Below are positions 17,587 to 25,644 of a stretch of DNA of 52,121 bases, in pieces. The notes under the pieces were generated by a model. That model made no database searches, was not told the origin of the DNA, and worked only from the letters and a program-made list of their open reading frames with translations. Source of the DNA: CAZZCN01 sp964652975 (GTDB taxonomy: Bacteria > Bacillota > Clostridia > Saccharofermentanales > UBA5734). How positions within the stretch are numbered: the stretch's first letter is position 1; each line of letters begins with the position of its first letter. Made by a program: the position numbers and the translations under genes. The stretch spans positions 1-52,121 of the forward strand of contig CAZZCN010000010.1 of NCBI GenBank assembly GCA_964652975.1, written 5' to 3'.

Positions 17587-18670
17587 TTATTTCCTTGAGT
17601 CGATCTATAATCGGCAGATGCTGGGTGCAAAGCTTTTCGCACTGGCCGCATTCCGTGCAATCGCCTGCCTGCTTGGGTTTAAGTCCCCAGTGATAGGTAA
17701 GCTTGTTAATTACATCAACATCGTTTGATGTGATAATCTTGGAGTTATATGAATCCATGAATTTGGGGATCGGGATGCCGGCAGGGCATGAGTCACAATA
17801 TCCACAGCCTGTACATAACGAGTCCAGGGAGGCATTTAAATGCTTTTTGTACTCCGCCAGTTGTTTGCCTGTAACCTCGTTATACTCCTGAGCTGCCTTT
17901 ATGTTTTCGTCTATTTCTTCCTTGCTTCCCATGCCGGCAAGAGTAACGGAAATCTCCTTGTGAGAAATATTAAACTTCAGCGCGGCTTGAGCAAGTGTGT
18001 CATCAGTGTTTTCATTTAAGAATGAATAAAATGCCGGATTTTGCGGTATTATACCGCCACCTAATGGATTCATGGTTACAACCCCCATGTTTTGTGAGTA
18101 GGCAGCAGCTATTCCCTCCTGCCTGAATGCGAAATTCGTAGCATTGTAGCCAAGCAGAATGCCTTCATAAAATCCTTCCTCAACAATCTGCCTTATCTCC
18201 TTTCCATCGGCATGTGTGGAGATGCAGATATGGTCGATAAGACCTTCACGTTTCAGCCTTAGCGCCCCTTCATAAGGCCCGCCCGGAGCCATTACTTTCT
18301 TGTAGTGGTCAAGATTCAAAATGCACCACATATGAAAAAAGTTGATTTTCGCAACACCCATCCTCTTAAGGGAGGTCTCACAGCGTCTCACTACATCGTC
18401 GGAAGTCTTGTCAGACCAGTTGGCGCTTTTGGTTGAAACATAAAACGGATTTGGCATATTCTTGAAGGCGATTCCGAAAATCTCTTCTGACTTGTCATCA
18501 CAATACCCCGGAGCGGTGTCAAAATAATTTATACCCTTCTCGCTTGCGTAGCGGACAACCTCCGCACATATCATAGGATCCTTGTCGTACTCTTCCTTTT
18601 TAAAACGCATTCCGCCAAAGCCCAAGGCACTAACCTTTTTGCCGGTCTTGCCGTATTCTTTGTAAATCAT
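17579..18670 (-). CDS. Aldo/keto reductase with C-terminal 2x[4Fe-4S] ferredoxin domain
   Basis: Predicted NAD(P)H-dependent oxidoreductase of the aldo/keto reductase superfamily joined to a bacterial ferredoxin-like tail. The barrel begins GKTGKKVSALGFGGMRF and carries NYFDTAPGYCDDKSEEIFG (Asp and Tyr of the catalytic set), with KSAN supplying the lysine and FFHMW a histidine position. The tail (about residues 285-360) has CTGCGYCDSCPAGIP and CTECGQCEKLC. The start is the ATG complementary to 18668-18670, which has a perfect AAGGAGG site 9 bases upstream. The frame stays open further upstream into the N gap, but that is repeat sequence. The physiological substrate is unknown. The ribosome binding site lies within the first unit of the 85-bp tandem repeat. 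Confidence 0.88.
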   Translation of the reverse strand: MIYKEYGKTGKKVSALGFGGMRFKKEEYDKDPMICAEVVRYASEKGINYFDTAPGYCDDKSEEIFGIAFKNMPNPFYVSTKSANWSDKTSDDVVRRCETSLKRMGVAKINFFHMWCILNLDHYKKVMAPGGPYEGALRLKREGLIDHICISTHADGKEIRQIVEEGFYEGILLGYNATNFAFRQEGIAAAYSQNMGVVTMNPLGGGIIPQNPAFYSFLNENTDDTLAQAALKFNISHKEISVTLAGMGSKEEIDENIKAAQEYNEVTGKQLAEYKKHLNASLDSLCTGCGYCDSCPAGIPIPKFMDSYNSKIITSNDVDVINKLTYHWGLKPKQAGDCTECGQCEKLCTQHLPIIDRLKEIKR

Positions 18671-18679
18671 AATAGTTGA

Positions 18680-19010
18680 CCTCCTTGTATTTTTTAAGGA
18701 GGTACATTTCATTAAATTAATAAGAAATGTCATGACGCTTCCCTNNNNNNNNNNNNNNNNNNNNNNNNNNNNNNNNNNNNNNNNNNNNNNNNNNNNNNNN
18801 NNNNNNNNNNNNNNNNNNNNNNNNNNNNNNNNNNNNNNNNNNNNTTTTTTAAGGAGGTACATTTCATTAAATTAATAAGAAATGTCATGACGCTTCCCTA
18901 AAATTAATAAGAAGCGTTTCCTCCTTGTATTTTTTAAGGAGGTACATTTCATTAAATTAATAAGAAATGTCATGACGCTTCCCTCAAATTAATAAGAAGC
19001 GTTTCCTCCT
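18680..19010. repeat. 85-bp tandem repeat broken by an assembly gap
   Basis: Units begin with CCTCCTTGTATTTTTTAAGG at 18680, (18835, inside the gap), 18920 and a partial one at 19005; the measured period is 85 bp. Each unit has three inverted repeats: CCTCCTT/AAGGAGG, ACATTTC/GAAATGT and ACGCTTC/GAAGCGT, with ATTAATAAG in the loops. The distance between the units on either side of the Ns is 155 bp, which is not a multiple of 85, so the copy number is unknown. On the minus strand each unit presents an AAGGAGG ribosome-binding-like site, and the first one serves the aldo/keto reductase. The rest of 18671-19243 holds a promoter and no other gene. Confidence 0.9.
18745..18844. other. Assembly gap (100 N)
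   Basis: A run of exactly 100 Ns, a conventional placeholder length, lies in the middle of the 85-bp repeat array. The true length is unknown. Confidence 0.99.
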
Positions 19011-19181
19011 TGTAGGCTTATTATAAAACAATATCTGATGAATTGCTATAACTATGGTAATAAAGTAACACATGAAACAGATTATGCAACATATACAAAA
19101 ACACAACAAAAAATACAGCATGTAGCACAATAAAATTGATTTATATCTGAAAAATTTCTAATATTAATCAGAATTTACTTC

Positions 19182-19209
19182 TTGCAATTACGTCTATACT
19201 TGTTATAAT
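19182..19209 (+). promoter_or_regulatory. Sigma-A-type promoter
   Basis: TTGCAA at 19182-19187 and TATAAT at 19204-19209 are separated by 16 bp, about 35 bp before the start of the following small gene. Confidence 0.75.
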
Positions 19210-19243
19210 TAGGGCATAGAAACGAGAAAAGGAGGAAATTATT

Positions 19244-19492
19244 ATGGCAAGAGCATTCAGTATGCACGACATCGATCCTAAGGAATTCATCAAAGCACTG
19301 GACGATTGCAAAGGCAAAGTCTTGCTGGTAACAGATGATGGTGACCAGTTCAATCTTAAGAGCAAACTCAGCCAGCTTGCAGGTATTGTTAAGTTGATAG
19401 AAGGCGGCAAGATGGTAGAAGCTAAAGTTATTTGCGAAGACCCAGATGATGAGTCAATGATGTTCCGTTTGAATTTATTCGGACACAAATAA
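19244..19492 (+). CDS. Small conserved hypothetical protein (82 residues)
   Basis: Small protein with no assigned function. It is well supported as a gene by a consensus promoter (19182-19209), an AAGGAGG site 8-9 bases before the ATG and a terminator at 19577-19619. The sequence reads as a helix (DPKEFIKALDDC), a strand pair (KVLLVTDDGDQFNLKSKL), a helix (LSQLAGIVKLIEGG) and a final strand segment ending in FRLNLFG. I recall similar short clostridial proteins that share the order DPKEF-LVTDDGD-FRLNLFG, but cannot name a family. No neighbour on the same transcript. Confidence 0.82.
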   Translation: MARAFSMHDIDPKEFIKALDDCKGKVLLVTDDGDQFNLKSKLSQLAGIVKLIEGGKMVEAKVICEDPDDESMMFRLNLFGHK

Positions 19493-19576
19493 CTCGAAAT
19501 TATGCAAGAGATGGTTTTTCTGGATTTTGCATATTTCATTTATTTGATTATTACCAATTTATTAATATAGAGATAA

Positions 19577-19619
19577 AAGTGACCGGCATGGCAGTAAATG
19601 TTTTGGCGGTCATTTTTTT
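19577..19619 (+). terminator. Rho-independent terminator
   Basis: TGACCG (19580-19585) pairs with CGGTCA (19607-19612), extended inward by CA/TG, and is followed by seven Ts. It ends the transcript of the 82-residue protein gene. Confidence 0.75.
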
Positions 19620-19907
19620 GCAAATAATATCTTCATGATCATAGACCTGATGCCACCTGCCATTTGCTATGCCAATCATTTGCCGCAGTTTTACGCACTA
19701 CAAGCGTAAGATTATTAATTAATTCAAAGAATTATTCAAGAAATTTTGCTTAAATTATTATTACTATTATCTCTGTTTTTGTGGTACAATAAGACAGTAA
19801 GAGTTAAAAATATTATGAAGTTTAATTGGCATCATGTAGGAATTTCCATTTTTTCGAGGTGGTTTCTGCTTTGTCAACTTGAGAATGATATGAAAGGTTC
19901 GGTTGCG

Positions 19908-20249
19908 ATGAAAACGCGGATTATTAATTTGGAAGAAGGCAGGCCACAGTGCGAAACGGCTATCAGGAATCTGCGCTTGCAAATTTCAACTCTCAGAAGA
20001 GTTGGGGTTGATTGTATTAAGGTAATTCACGGTTATGGTTCCACAGGGGTCGGAGGGGTTATAAGGGATGGTTCCCGTGATTGCCTCAGAGAACTTCTGG
20101 CAGATGGCAAGATCAAGCATTTTTGCCCGGGTGAATCGTTCGGACCATTCGAGACCGCAGGACGCAAAGCAATTGAACTTAAACCTCATATGAGAAGTGA
20201 CAGGGATTGGGCTCGCAATAACGATGGAATTACAATAGTTATATTATAA
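19908..20249 (+). CDS. Smr-domain protein
   Basis: A 113-residue protein consisting essentially of a Smr (small MutS-related) domain, the fold found at the end of MutS2 and in stand-alone DNA or RNA endonuclease-like proteins. The diagnostic segment is IKVIHGYGSTGVGGVIRDG (about residues 40-58), with the HGxG motif. Start choice: the long open frame begins at 19746, but TACAAT at 19785-19790 looks like the -10 box, so translation must start later; ATG 19908 has AAAGG about 10 bases upstream, ATG 19890 is the alternative. It carries no MutS ATPase part. A terminator lies at 20278-20306. Between 19620 and 19907 I see only this promoter region. Confidence 0.8.
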   Translation: MKTRIINLEEGRPQCETAIRNLRLQISTLRRVGVDCIKVIHGYGSTGVGGVIRDGSRDCLRELLADGKIKHFCPGESFGPFETAGRKAIELKPHMRSDRDWARNNDGITIVIL

Positions 20250-20277
20250 AATGCTATTTGACAAGCGGATTTAGAAG

Positions 20278-20306
20278 ACAGGTCAGTTAATATTGGTCTG
20301 TTTTTT
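20278..20306 (+). terminator. Terminator after the Smr-domain gene
   Basis: ACAGGTCA (20278-20285) pairs with TGGTCTGT (20294-20301) over eight pairs including two G-T wobbles, followed by a run of Ts to 20306. Confidence 0.6.
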
Positions 20307-20320
20307 GATATAGAGATATA

Positions 20321-20374
20321 TTTACATAGATTTTACATTAACATAATCAATTCATAATCATGAACTGTTATTCT
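20321..20374 (+). promoter_or_regulatory. Putative PhoP box and promoter of the first pst operon
   Basis: TTTACAT at 20321 is repeated at 20332, and CATAATCA at 20342 is repeated at 20353, in each case with a shift of exactly 11 bp. Together they form four hexamer-like half sites (TTTACA, TTTACA, ATAATC, ATAATC) on one helical face. This resembles the PhoP binding arrays of B. subtilis (TTAACA-like hexamers spaced by about 5 bp). A possible -10, TATTCT, follows at 20369-20374, placing the array at about -20 to -60. PhoP itself is encoded at 25645. Confidence 0.65.
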
Positions 20375-20425
20375 TTAGACATAGACGAAGCAAATTAAAT
20401 GAAAGAAATAATAGGAGGAAGAATT

Positions 20426-21427
20426 ATGTTAAAGAAAATTACAATTAGTGTATTGGTGCTTGCAATGACGATTTCAATGTTCGCATGCACAACAAGTCCG
20501 GCGTCAGAATCATCATCACCAGCCAGCAGTGCAGATTCAAAAGTAGAATTATCGGGCAAGGTTATAGTTGACGGCTCTGGCACAGTATACCCACTTATGG
20601 CCAACATCGCAGAAGATTATATGGCTAACAAGGAAAGCAATGTAAGCGTGCAGGTAGGAAGAGCTGGAACAAGTGCAGGATTCAAGAAGTTCATAGCGCT
20701 TGAGACAGATTTTTCGGATGCATCCAGACCGATCAAAGCAGTCGGAGAAATTGATAAACTGGCAGAAGCTGGCGTTGTCTACGCTGACGATGTACTTGAA
20801 ATCAAAGTAGCACTAGACGGACTGACCATGGTTATCAACAAAGAAAATACATGGGCAGTCGAAATGAAAACACAAGAAATAATCGACATGTATACATCAG
20901 CCAAATTCAAAGCCGACGATAAGGTGTTATGGTCTGATATAAGAGCCGCTTGGCCTAAAGAAGAAGTTAAATTCTATGGTCCTAACGAAAACCACGGTAC
21001 TTATGAATTTTTCCATGAAGTAATACTCAAGAAGGCAGACATGGTCAAAACAGCAAGTCTGCAACAGGAATACTCAACTCTGGTAGACCTTGTATCAAAA
21101 GACAAAAACGCGATTGCATTCTTCGGATTCGGCTATTATGTAACCAATATGGACAAAATCGCAGCTGTAAAGGTTGACTTTGGAAGCGGACCTGTTGAAC
21201 CCAAGATCGAAACAATCGGAGAGACTCTCCCATACTCAGGATTTACCAGACCGGTATTTACCTATGTTAACCTTAAAAAAGCCAAAGCAGCCCCACAAGT
21301 ACTTGATTTTGCAAAATTCATCGTATCAGAATTCGGTGCCAAAAAGCTTGCAGGAGCAAATGGATTCGCACCACTCCCTGATGCTGAATATGCACAGTAC
21401 GCAACGAAGCTTAATGCCATAGGGTAG
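20426..21427 (+). CDS. pstS: Phosphate-binding lipoprotein PstS (first system)
   Basis: Membrane-anchored phosphate receptor of the Pst importer. The start ATG at 20426 is chosen because AGGAGG lies 8 bases upstream and it yields a lipoprotein signal peptide ending SMFAC, with Cys21 as the lipidated residue; the ATG at 20399 lacks a ribosome binding site. A serine-rich linker follows, then the binding domain with DGSGTVYPLMANIAEDY and GRAGTSAGFKKF (phosphate-contact loops) and PNENHGTYEFFHE in the second lobe, where classical PstS has a GSGT loop. Mature length about 310 residues. It heads the operon pstS-pstC-pstA-pstB-phoU-phoP-phoR, with a putative PhoP box upstream. A 400-bp gap containing a MITE-like element separates it from pstC. 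Confidence 0.92.
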   Translation: MLKKITISVLVLAMTISMFACTTSPASESSSPASSADSKVELSGKVIVDGSGTVYPLMANIAEDYMANKESNVSVQVGRAGTSAGFKKFIALETDFSDASRPIKAVGEIDKLAEAGVVYADDVLEIKVALDGLTMVINKENTWAVEMKTQEIIDMYTSAKFKADDKVLWSDIRAAWPKEEVKFYGPNENHGTYEFFHEVILKKADMVKTASLQQEYSTLVDLVSKDKNAIAFFGFGYYVTNMDKIAAVKVDFGSGPVEPKIETIGETLPYSGFTRPVFTYVNLKKAKAAPQVLDFAKFIVSEFGAKKLAGANGFAPLPDAEYAQYATKLNAIG

Positions 21428-21556
21428 TTTACGACAGTTAAAGTCATCGCTTACAGACCGAGTAATGTATGGAATAATTGACAGCAGGTATGAATATGTG
21501 ATATAGACACATTATTGAAGAAAATATGAATTTTATAACAGTTGTGCGTAAATACG

Positions 21557-21816
21557 CAGGCTGTTGGAAAAACTTTGCAAGACAAAGGCGAAAGCTAAAA
21601 CATTAGTTTTAGCTCCAGAAAATCTGGTGGTATCAGATTTTCCATCGTAAACAAATATTGCAGATAATCTGATTTATCATATTATCCAAGAGCGATAAAC
21701 ATTAAGTTTATCGCTTTGCATATGGATTATATGTAACCGATATTTACAACTTGTTACAACGATGTAAGTCATAAACACTTCTTGTAGTGACGTTTGCAAA
21801 GTTTTCACACAGCCTG
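21557..21816. mobile_element. MITE-like element between pstS and pstC
   Basis: The two ends are inverted copies. The left begins CAGGCTGTTGGAAAAACTTT and the right, read on the minus strand, begins CAGGCTGTGTGAAAACTTTG; both continue into TTTGCAA. About 23 of 25 positions can be aligned with small gaps. The 260-bp interior has no ORF and contains hairpins at 21592-21612, 21617-21647, 21661-21689 and 21690-21717. The flanking pentamers ATACG (21552-21556) and ATAGG (21817-21821) agree at four of five positions, compatible with an old target duplication. Its right end is 14 bp from the pstC start, and the ribosome binding site of pstC lies just outside it. Confidence 0.65.
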
Positions 21817-21829
21817 ATAGGGAGATGCT

Positions 21830-22768
21830 ATGGAGAAAATATCCGACTCAAACATCGCTATAAGAGAAACGATTCTTACGAATATAAAAAATAGCAAGGC
21901 AAAATCAATCGGCAAGGTTATGCAGGTGATTTTAACCGTTGTTGCTTTTATTTCAATCCTTACAACAGCAGGCATCGTTCTTATATTAGTGACTGATTCT
22001 GCAAGGTTTTTTAGCAAAGTGCCATTAATCAATATTTTTAGCACTCAGCTGGCACCTTTGGCGGCTAAGCCGCTATTTGGCGTTTTCCCGCTGATAGTAG
22101 GCACAATAATGACCTCGCTGATTGCCATGGTGGTTGCAATTCCCGTAGGACTTTCGGCAGCCATTTATATGAGTGAGTTTGCGAGCGAAAGACTAAGGAA
22201 AATTATCAAGCCTGTTATGGAGGTGCTGGCGGGAATTCCGACAATAGTATACGGATTCTTCGCCTATTCTTTTGTAACGCCATTATTGATGAAGCTTATT
22301 CCTTCGCTCGATTCTAAGAATGCTTTAAGCCCTGGTATAGTTATGGGTATAATGATAATCCCTATCGTAACTTCGCTGTCCGAGGATGCCATGAACAGTG
22401 TGCCAAACTCAATCAGGGATGGTTCTCTTGCTCTTGGATCCACCAGACTTGAGACAGCGTTCAAGGTTATCATGCCAGCGGCAGCATCCGGAATCATAGC
22501 CTCTTTTGTGTTAGCTATATCAAGGGCTATCGGTGAGACAATGATAGTGGCTATTGCCAGCGGCAGCTCAAAGGCTTTCACACTTGACATTACCAAGTCT
22601 ATGCAGACTATGACCGCCTATATTGTAGAATTTACAAGCGGTGACGCAGGAAGCGGTACAGTTGGATATTACAGCCTGTATGCAGTTGGATTGATGTTGT
22701 TTGTTTTTACGTTTTTAATCAATCTCCTGGCACAGCACATCTCTCGCAAATTAAGGGAGGAGTATTGA
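21830..22768 (+). CDS. pstC: Phosphate ABC transporter permease PstC (first system)
   Basis: One of two permeases forming the phosphate channel. 312 residues with six main hydrophobic segments and a longer N-terminal cytoplasmic tail. The conserved PstC/PstA segments are visible: EVLAGIPTIVYGFFAYSFV (about 125-143), ALGSTRLETAFKVIMPAAAS (the ATPase-docking EAA loop, about 201-220) and ISRAIGETMIVAIASG. The EAA-like loop with the gly-based turn shows it should contact PstB. Start ATG at 21830 with GGGAG upstream. It is followed after one base by pstA. The unusual feature is its leader: a MITE-like element ends just before its ribosome binding site, so its link to the pstS transcript runs through that element. 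Confidence 0.95.
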   Translation: MEKISDSNIAIRETILTNIKNSKAKSIGKVMQVILTVVAFISILTTAGIVLILVTDSARFFSKVPLINIFSTQLAPLAAKPLFGVFPLIVGTIMTSLIAMVVAIPVGLSAAIYMSEFASERLRKIIKPVMEVLAGIPTIVYGFFAYSFVTPLLMKLIPSLDSKNALSPGIVMGIMIIPIVTSLSEDAMNSVPNSIRDGSLALGSTRLETAFKVIMPAAASGIIASFVLAISRAIGETMIVAIASGSSKAFTLDITKSMQTMTAYIVEFTSGDAGSGTVGYYSLYAVGLMLFVFTFLINLLAQHISRKLREEY

Positions 22769-22769
22769 T

Positions 22770-23672
22770 ATGTCGCAAGAGCTGGTTAAATTTTCATTTG
22801 ACAAAGTAAAGCAACAGAAGAGAATTAGCCGAAGAATCATTTTTGATAAAGTAGTAAAGAACTTGTTTTTATTTTCTACCGTTTTTGTTTTGGTTGTTCT
22901 GGGTTTGCTCTTTTATCAAATAGTGTCAGAAAGCATAGGGTGGATTGACTGGGAGTTTCTGACGTCTAGACTCTCCATCAACGCCAATAAGGCAGGAATA
23001 TACAGTGTTATAATCGGTTCTGCTATGCTAATGACGGTAGTTGTTCCGGTAACTTTGAGCATAGGCGTTGCTACAGCTATATACCTTGAAGAATATGCAA
23101 ATAAAAGTCGATTCAGTCATTTTGTGAGAATAAACATCTCTAATCTTTCCGGAGTGCCTTCAGTTATTTTCGGATTGCTCGGACTAACTGTTTTTGGCAG
23201 ACTTCTTAATCTTGGATCAAGCGTTCTGGCAGGAGGGTTGACTATGTCACTACTGGTCTTGCCGGTTGTGGTTGTGGCAAGCCAGGAGTCAATAAGGGCG
23301 GTTCCTTCTTTTCTGCGTGAAGCTTCTTACGCAATAGGAGCGACTAAATGGGTTACAATTCTAAGAGTCGTTCTACCCGCTGCCTTGCCTGGAATTCTTA
23401 CAGGGTCTATTCTTGCGATATCAAGGGCGATTGGAGAGACAGCTCCACTTGTTGTTCTTGGCATACCGGCACTTATTCTCAGGGTGCCGCAGACATTGAT
23501 GGATGATTTTACAGCGCTACCCATTCAAATCTACTATTGGACACTTGACAGTGTACTGGTAAGAGAATATGCCAATCTTGCAGCTGCTACTATTGTTGTT
23601 TTGCTATCCTTGCTGGTTGTACTCAATTCCATTGCGATTTTTATAAGAAATAAATTCCAGAAGAGATTTTAA
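22770..23672 (+). CDS. pstA: Phosphate ABC transporter permease PstA (first system)
   Basis: Partner permease of PstC, 300 residues. After a cytoplasmic N-terminal tail it shows the PstA pattern: a long first periplasmic part (IGWIDWEFLTSRLS), GVPSVIFGLLGLTVFG, the ATPase-docking loop YAIGATKWVTILRVVLPAAL (about 187-206) and ISRAIGETAPLVVLG. A GGGAGGAG ribosome binding site precedes the ATG, inside the end of pstC, so the two are translationally coupled. After its stop there is a 206-bp gap without a gene before pstB, containing short A+T-rich direct repeats (AAATAGTTAGATT-like). Confidence 0.95.
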   Translation: MSQELVKFSFDKVKQQKRISRRIIFDKVVKNLFLFSTVFVLVVLGLLFYQIVSESIGWIDWEFLTSRLSINANKAGIYSVIIGSAMLMTVVVPVTLSIGVATAIYLEEYANKSRFSHFVRINISNLSGVPSVIFGLLGLTVFGRLLNLGSSVLAGGLTMSLLVLPVVVVASQESIRAVPSFLREASYAIGATKWVTILRVVLPAALPGILTGSILAISRAIGETAPLVVLGIPALILRVPQTLMDDFTALPIQIYYWTLDSVLVREYANLAAATIVVLLSLLVVLNSIAIFIRNKFQKRF

Positions 23673-23878
23673 GGATTCGGACATTGAGGTTGATTCAAGC
23701 ATTTCGGGCTTGGTGACTTAAATAAATGCGGCATTATGAGTGGAATAAAACAATAGTTCAATATAAATAGTTGGATTACAAATAGTTAGATTAAAATAGT
23801 TAGATTAAAAAATGATTTGCAACAACCTTAATAACAACAAAATTTGTTTAATATGGTTATTACGTGGAGGATAAGGAT

Positions 23879-24691
23879 TTGAAAAGTTTAAGCAATACAG
23901 ACAGCGAAGAGCAAAAGGAAAAGTTGATTGTCGATAGCAGCATAGTTTATGATACCAAAAACTTTAATCTTTGGTATAGTGAAACTCAGGCATTAAAAAA
24001 TATCAACTTGAAAATAACAAAAAACGAGGTTACGGCAATTATCGGACCTTCCGGATGTGGCAAATCCACATATATAAAAACCCTTAACAGAATGGTTGAG
24101 CTTATACCCGGTGTCAAGACCACAGGTGAAATGCTTTATAATGATGTTGATATTTTTGACAAATCAGTAACCGTTGAAGAGCTGCGAACAAAGGTAGGAA
24201 TGGTCTTTCAAAAGCCTAATCCATTCCCGAAATCTATTTTTGAAAATGTTGTTTACGGTCCTCGAATACACGGAATCAAAAACAAGAAACTGTTGAACCA
24301 GATTGCAGAACAAAGCCTAAAAGCCGCTGCCCTCTGGGACGAGGTCAAGGATCGCCTTAATGATAATGCATATGCACTATCGGGCGGGCAGCAGCAGAGA
24401 CTTTGTATTGCAAGAGTTCTGGCCGTACAGCCTCAAGTGCTTCTCATGGATGAGCCAACATCGGCGCTGGACCCTTTATCTACACTCAAAATAGAGGACC
24501 TGATATCGGAACTCAAGTCGGAATATACGATAATAATCGTTACTCATAATATGCAGCAGGCGAGCCGCGTTTCAGACAAGACAGCGTTTTTCCTTAATGG
24601 AGAGATAATTGAGTTTGACAATACCGACAACATTTTTAACAGACCGAAACACAAGCGTACTGAGGATTATATAACCGGCAGATTCGGTTGA
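23879..24691 (+). CDS. pstB: Phosphate import ATPase PstB (first system, canonical)
   Basis: Energy-coupling ATPase of the Pst importer. All catalytic motifs are intact: Walker A GPSGCGKST, Q-loop VFQKPNPFP, signature LSGGQQQR, Walker B LLMDEPTSALDP and H-loop VTHNMQQA. This makes it the reference for judging the two divergent paralogues in the second operon. Start: TTG at 23879 is preferred, because GGAGG (23866-23870) lies 8 bases upstream; a GTG at 23864 is in frame but precedes that ribosome binding site. It gives 270 residues, with a short charged N-terminal extension. The C-terminus TEDYITGRFG is the usual PstB end. Confidence 0.96.
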   Translation: MKSLSNTDSEEQKEKLIVDSSIVYDTKNFNLWYSETQALKNINLKITKNEVTAIIGPSGCGKSTYIKTLNRMVELIPGVKTTGEMLYNDVDIFDKSVTVEELRTKVGMVFQKPNPFPKSIFENVVYGPRIHGIKNKKLLNQIAEQSLKAAALWDEVKDRLNDNAYALSGGQQQRLCIARVLAVQPQVLLMDEPTSALDPLSTLKIEDLISELKSEYTIIIVTHNMQQASRVSDKTAFFLNGEIIEFDNTDNIFNRPKHKRTEDYITGRFG

Positions 24692-24790
24692 TGTTATTTT
24701 TCACATAAGAATGAGTAAAAATGAAATATCTTGAGAATATAACGGATTCTACTAATTGATATAATAGTTGAAAAGAAAAAGCTACTAAAA

Positions 24791-24867
24791 ACTAATAAAA
24801 ACTAATAAAAACTAATAAAAACTAATAAAAACTAATAAAACTAATAAAACTAATAAAACTAATAAAA
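24791..24867. repeat. Simple tandem repeat (ACTAATAAAA) between pstB and phoU
   Basis: Five contiguous 10-bp units ACTAATAAAA (24791-24840) are followed by three 9-bp versions lacking one A. The tract ends about 70 bp before the phoU start. Confidence 0.92.
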
Positions 24868-24935
24868 TTACAAAGATATCAAAACAATTATGAATGCTAA
24901 TAAATATTAAAAAACAACAACTGGAGGAATTTAAA

Positions 24936-25595
24936 ATGGTTACAAGACATCTATTCGAACATGAACTTGCTGAATTGCACAACAAAATAATACGTATGGG
25001 GGTGGCGGTAGAAAACTCTATTGGCGATACGATAACTGCATTGATAGAGCAGGACAGTGCACTTGCTCAGAAAATCATAGATAATGATGATATAATTGAC
25101 GACATGGAGAGCGACATCGAGAAGATGTGCATAGACCTTATCGCCAAGCAACAGCCTGTTGCAAGGGATTTGCGTGATGTGACATCTGCTTTGAAGCTTA
25201 TAACCGATCTTGAGCGTATAGCCGATCACGCGAGCGATATTTCCGAGAAGATAATTACAATGTCGACCATGAAACGGGTAATGGTTCAACACGATCTTAT
25301 AACCATGGCTGAAATATCAAAGGAAATGATTAGCGGTGCGCTTGATGCTTACGTGACAAGAAACGTCGAAATGGCACAGAAAGTCATTTTGCGCGATGAC
25401 AGGGTGGATGAGCTTTTCCTAAAACTCAAGGGCGACATGGTTCGCATAATGTCTGTAGATATACAAAACATTGAACAATACGTCGAACTTATGCTAATCT
25501 GCAAGTACTTCGAAAGAATTGCCGACCATGCCCAAAACGTTGCCGAATGGGTTGTATACTATGTACTGGGTGAACACCAGAACTTTATTGAGTAG
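24936..25595 (+). CDS. phoU: Phosphate signalling protein PhoU (first system)
   Basis: Helical regulator that connects the Pst transporter to the PhoR kinase and limits phosphate uptake. 219 residues in two repeated three-helix bundles: the first with LHNKIIRMGVAVENSIGDTI and IADHASDISEKI, the second with KLKGDMVRIMSVDI and CKYFERIADHAQNVAEWVVY. The E/DxxxD metal-binding-type positions of PhoU (DLERIADH, FERIADHA) are kept. Start ATG 24936 is preferred to the in-frame 24894 because CTGGAGGA lies 8 bases upstream. Located between pstB and phoP, the usual place for a signalling link. Confidence 0.95.
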   Translation: MVTRHLFEHELAELHNKIIRMGVAVENSIGDTITALIEQDSALAQKIIDNDDIIDDMESDIEKMCIDLIAKQQPVARDLRDVTSALKLITDLERIADHASDISEKIITMSTMKRVMVQHDLITMAEISKEMISGALDAYVTRNVEMAQKVILRDDRVDELFLKLKGDMVRIMSVDIQNIEQYVELMLICKYFERIADHAQNVAEWVVYYVLGEHQNFIE

Positions 25596-25644
25596 AGATT
25601 TGCACCTGTTAACAAGAGGCATAATCATAAGAAAGGGAAAATTT

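Noticed and set aside
18668..18744. N-terminal extension of the aldo/keto reductase (MTFLINLMKC-type)
   Set aside because: It is translated from the 85-bp repeat, and the ATG at 18670 has the only well-placed ribosome binding site for the reductase.
19746..19907. Upstream part of the open frame before the Smr domain
   Set aside because: A probable -10 box (19785-19790) lies within it, so it is most likely promoter and leader.
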